Below, in pieces: positions 63,488-64,000 of a stretch of DNA of 64,000 bases (positions are counted from its first letter, which is position 1; each line of letters begins with the position of its first letter). A model generated the notes under the pieces. It had not been told where the DNA came from. It ran no database searches and saw nothing but the letters and a program-made list of their open reading frames with translations. The stretch is from the NCBI RefSeq assembly GCF_007559005.1, contig NZ_CP041763.1:1024463-1088462 (forward strand), read 5' to 3'. The DNA is from Gordonia zhaorongruii. GTDB lineage: Bacteria > Actinomycetota > Actinomycetes > Mycobacteriales > Mycobacteriaceae. The position numbers were made by a program, and so were the translations under genes.

Positions 63488-64000
63488 ATGTACGCAGCGT
63501 CTAGCCGCGAAGCCCTAGCCGGGGCTCGCAACGAGCTGGAGACCGCCCTGCGCGGTTTGTCCGCACCGAGCACCGATGCGGTGACCGTGGGCGACGAACT
63601 GCTCGCGGTGGCCGACACCGTCAAAGACAATCGTTCGTTGCGCACTGCGCTGGCCGACTCGGCCTCCGCTGCGGACTCGCGTGCGAAGGTCGCCGAAACC
63701 GTGTTCAACGGCAAGGTGGCCGAGACCACGCGGGGAGTTGTCGCCTCGGCGGCCGCCCGTGACTGGTCGAGTGACGCCGACCTGGCGAACGCACTGCAGG
63801 ACCTCGGTTGCGAGGCCCTGCTTTTCGCAGCCAAGTCGGGCGATCGCCTCGACACCGTCGAGGAGGAGCTGTTCCGTCTCGCCCGGATCGTCAAGGGTGA
63901 CGGTGCACTCGAACAGGCTCTGTCGGACCGCACCCGCAGCATCGCCGACCGAGTCGGTCTGCTGCGCACGCTGATCGCAGGCAAGGTCGAGACCGTCACC
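63488..64000 (+). CDS. atpH: ATP synthase F1 subunit delta (3'-truncated by window edge)
   Basis: The first 171 codons are visible, beginning MYAASSREALAGARNELE, which matches the N terminus of corynebacterial delta (about 271 residues). It does not start with the long b-prime part found in the mycobacterial b-delta fusion. The body (VKDNRSLRTALADSA, EEELFRLARIVKGDGAL) fits OSCP/delta. It anchors the stalk to F1. The ATG at 63488 follows a GGAATGTAGG region; the stop lies outside. Confidence 0.95.
   Translation, partial: MYAASSREALAGARNELETALRGLSAPSTDAVTVGDELLAVADTVKDNRSLRTALADSASAADSRAKVAETVFNGKVAETTRGVVASAAARDWSSDADLANALQDLGCEALLFAAKSGDRLDTVEEELFRLARIVKGDGALEQALSDRTRSIADRVGLLRTLIAGKVETVT

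Overview
The window is high-GC, densely packed actinobacterial chromosome from the order Mycobacteriales. A Gordonia-like genus is my best guess from protein sequences and gene order; I could not run a search. Almost everything is core genome. There are no insertion sequences, prophage, CRISPR array or rRNA. Gene order follows Mycobacterium tuberculosis closely (Rv numbers below are from memory), apart from one rearrangement near 5.6 kb.

Layout. (1) 1-5560: cell-wall linker block like Rv3268-Rv3264c: TIGR03089 protein, LCP ligase, rmlD, wbbL, manB. (2) 5590-14211: envelope-stress block like Rv1220c-Rv1234: O-methyltransferase, sigE-rseA-htrA-tatB, mrp, a secreted lytic transglycosylase, DUF1003, an MgtE-N/CBS protein and a small membrane protein. 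(3) 14399-22545: trehalose importer lpqY-sugABC, SUFU-domain protein, corA, marC and a glycine-betaine-type binding lipoprotein. (4) 22548-25609: Baeyer-Villiger monooxygenase plus SDR, divergent from a TetR regulator. (5) 25862-36151: kgd (2-oxoglutarate metabolism), a fused ABC exporter, an EcsC-like protein and a DHA2 efflux pump. (6) 36242-45400: SbcD/SbcC-like pair, tRNA-Arg(CCG), an NADH-dehydrogenase-like flavoprotein with an ECF41 sigma factor, an AroE-like/HAD pair and a frameshifted 13E12 (DUF222-HNH) gene. (7) 45575-54180: argS-lysA-hom-thrC-thrB-rho. (8) 54234-64000: flavoprotein reductase, rpmE, the overlapping prfA-prmC-sua5-SHMT-like-wecA operon, then atpI-atpB-atpE-atpF-atpH, which runs off the end.

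How it fits together. WecA starts the decaprenyl-PP-GlcNAc linker, RmlD supplies dTDP-rhamnose, WbbL adds rhamnose and the LCP protein ligates finished arabinogalactan. SigE, RseA and HtrA form the surface-stress circuit. LpqY-SugABC recovers trehalose released at the cell wall.

The most interesting signals are regulatory or about gene structure: an ECF41-type promoter in front of the flavoprotein-sigma pair; twin 15-bp operators, each covering the -35 box of one of two divergent promoters (BVMO/TetR); at least eleven predicted leaderless starts with a TANNNT box 6-8 nt upstream; two probable CTG start codons (atpB and the ABC fusion); and an SHMT-like enzyme with an altered active site inside the translation/cell-wall operon. 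I did not find a clearly new multi-gene defence or mobile system.
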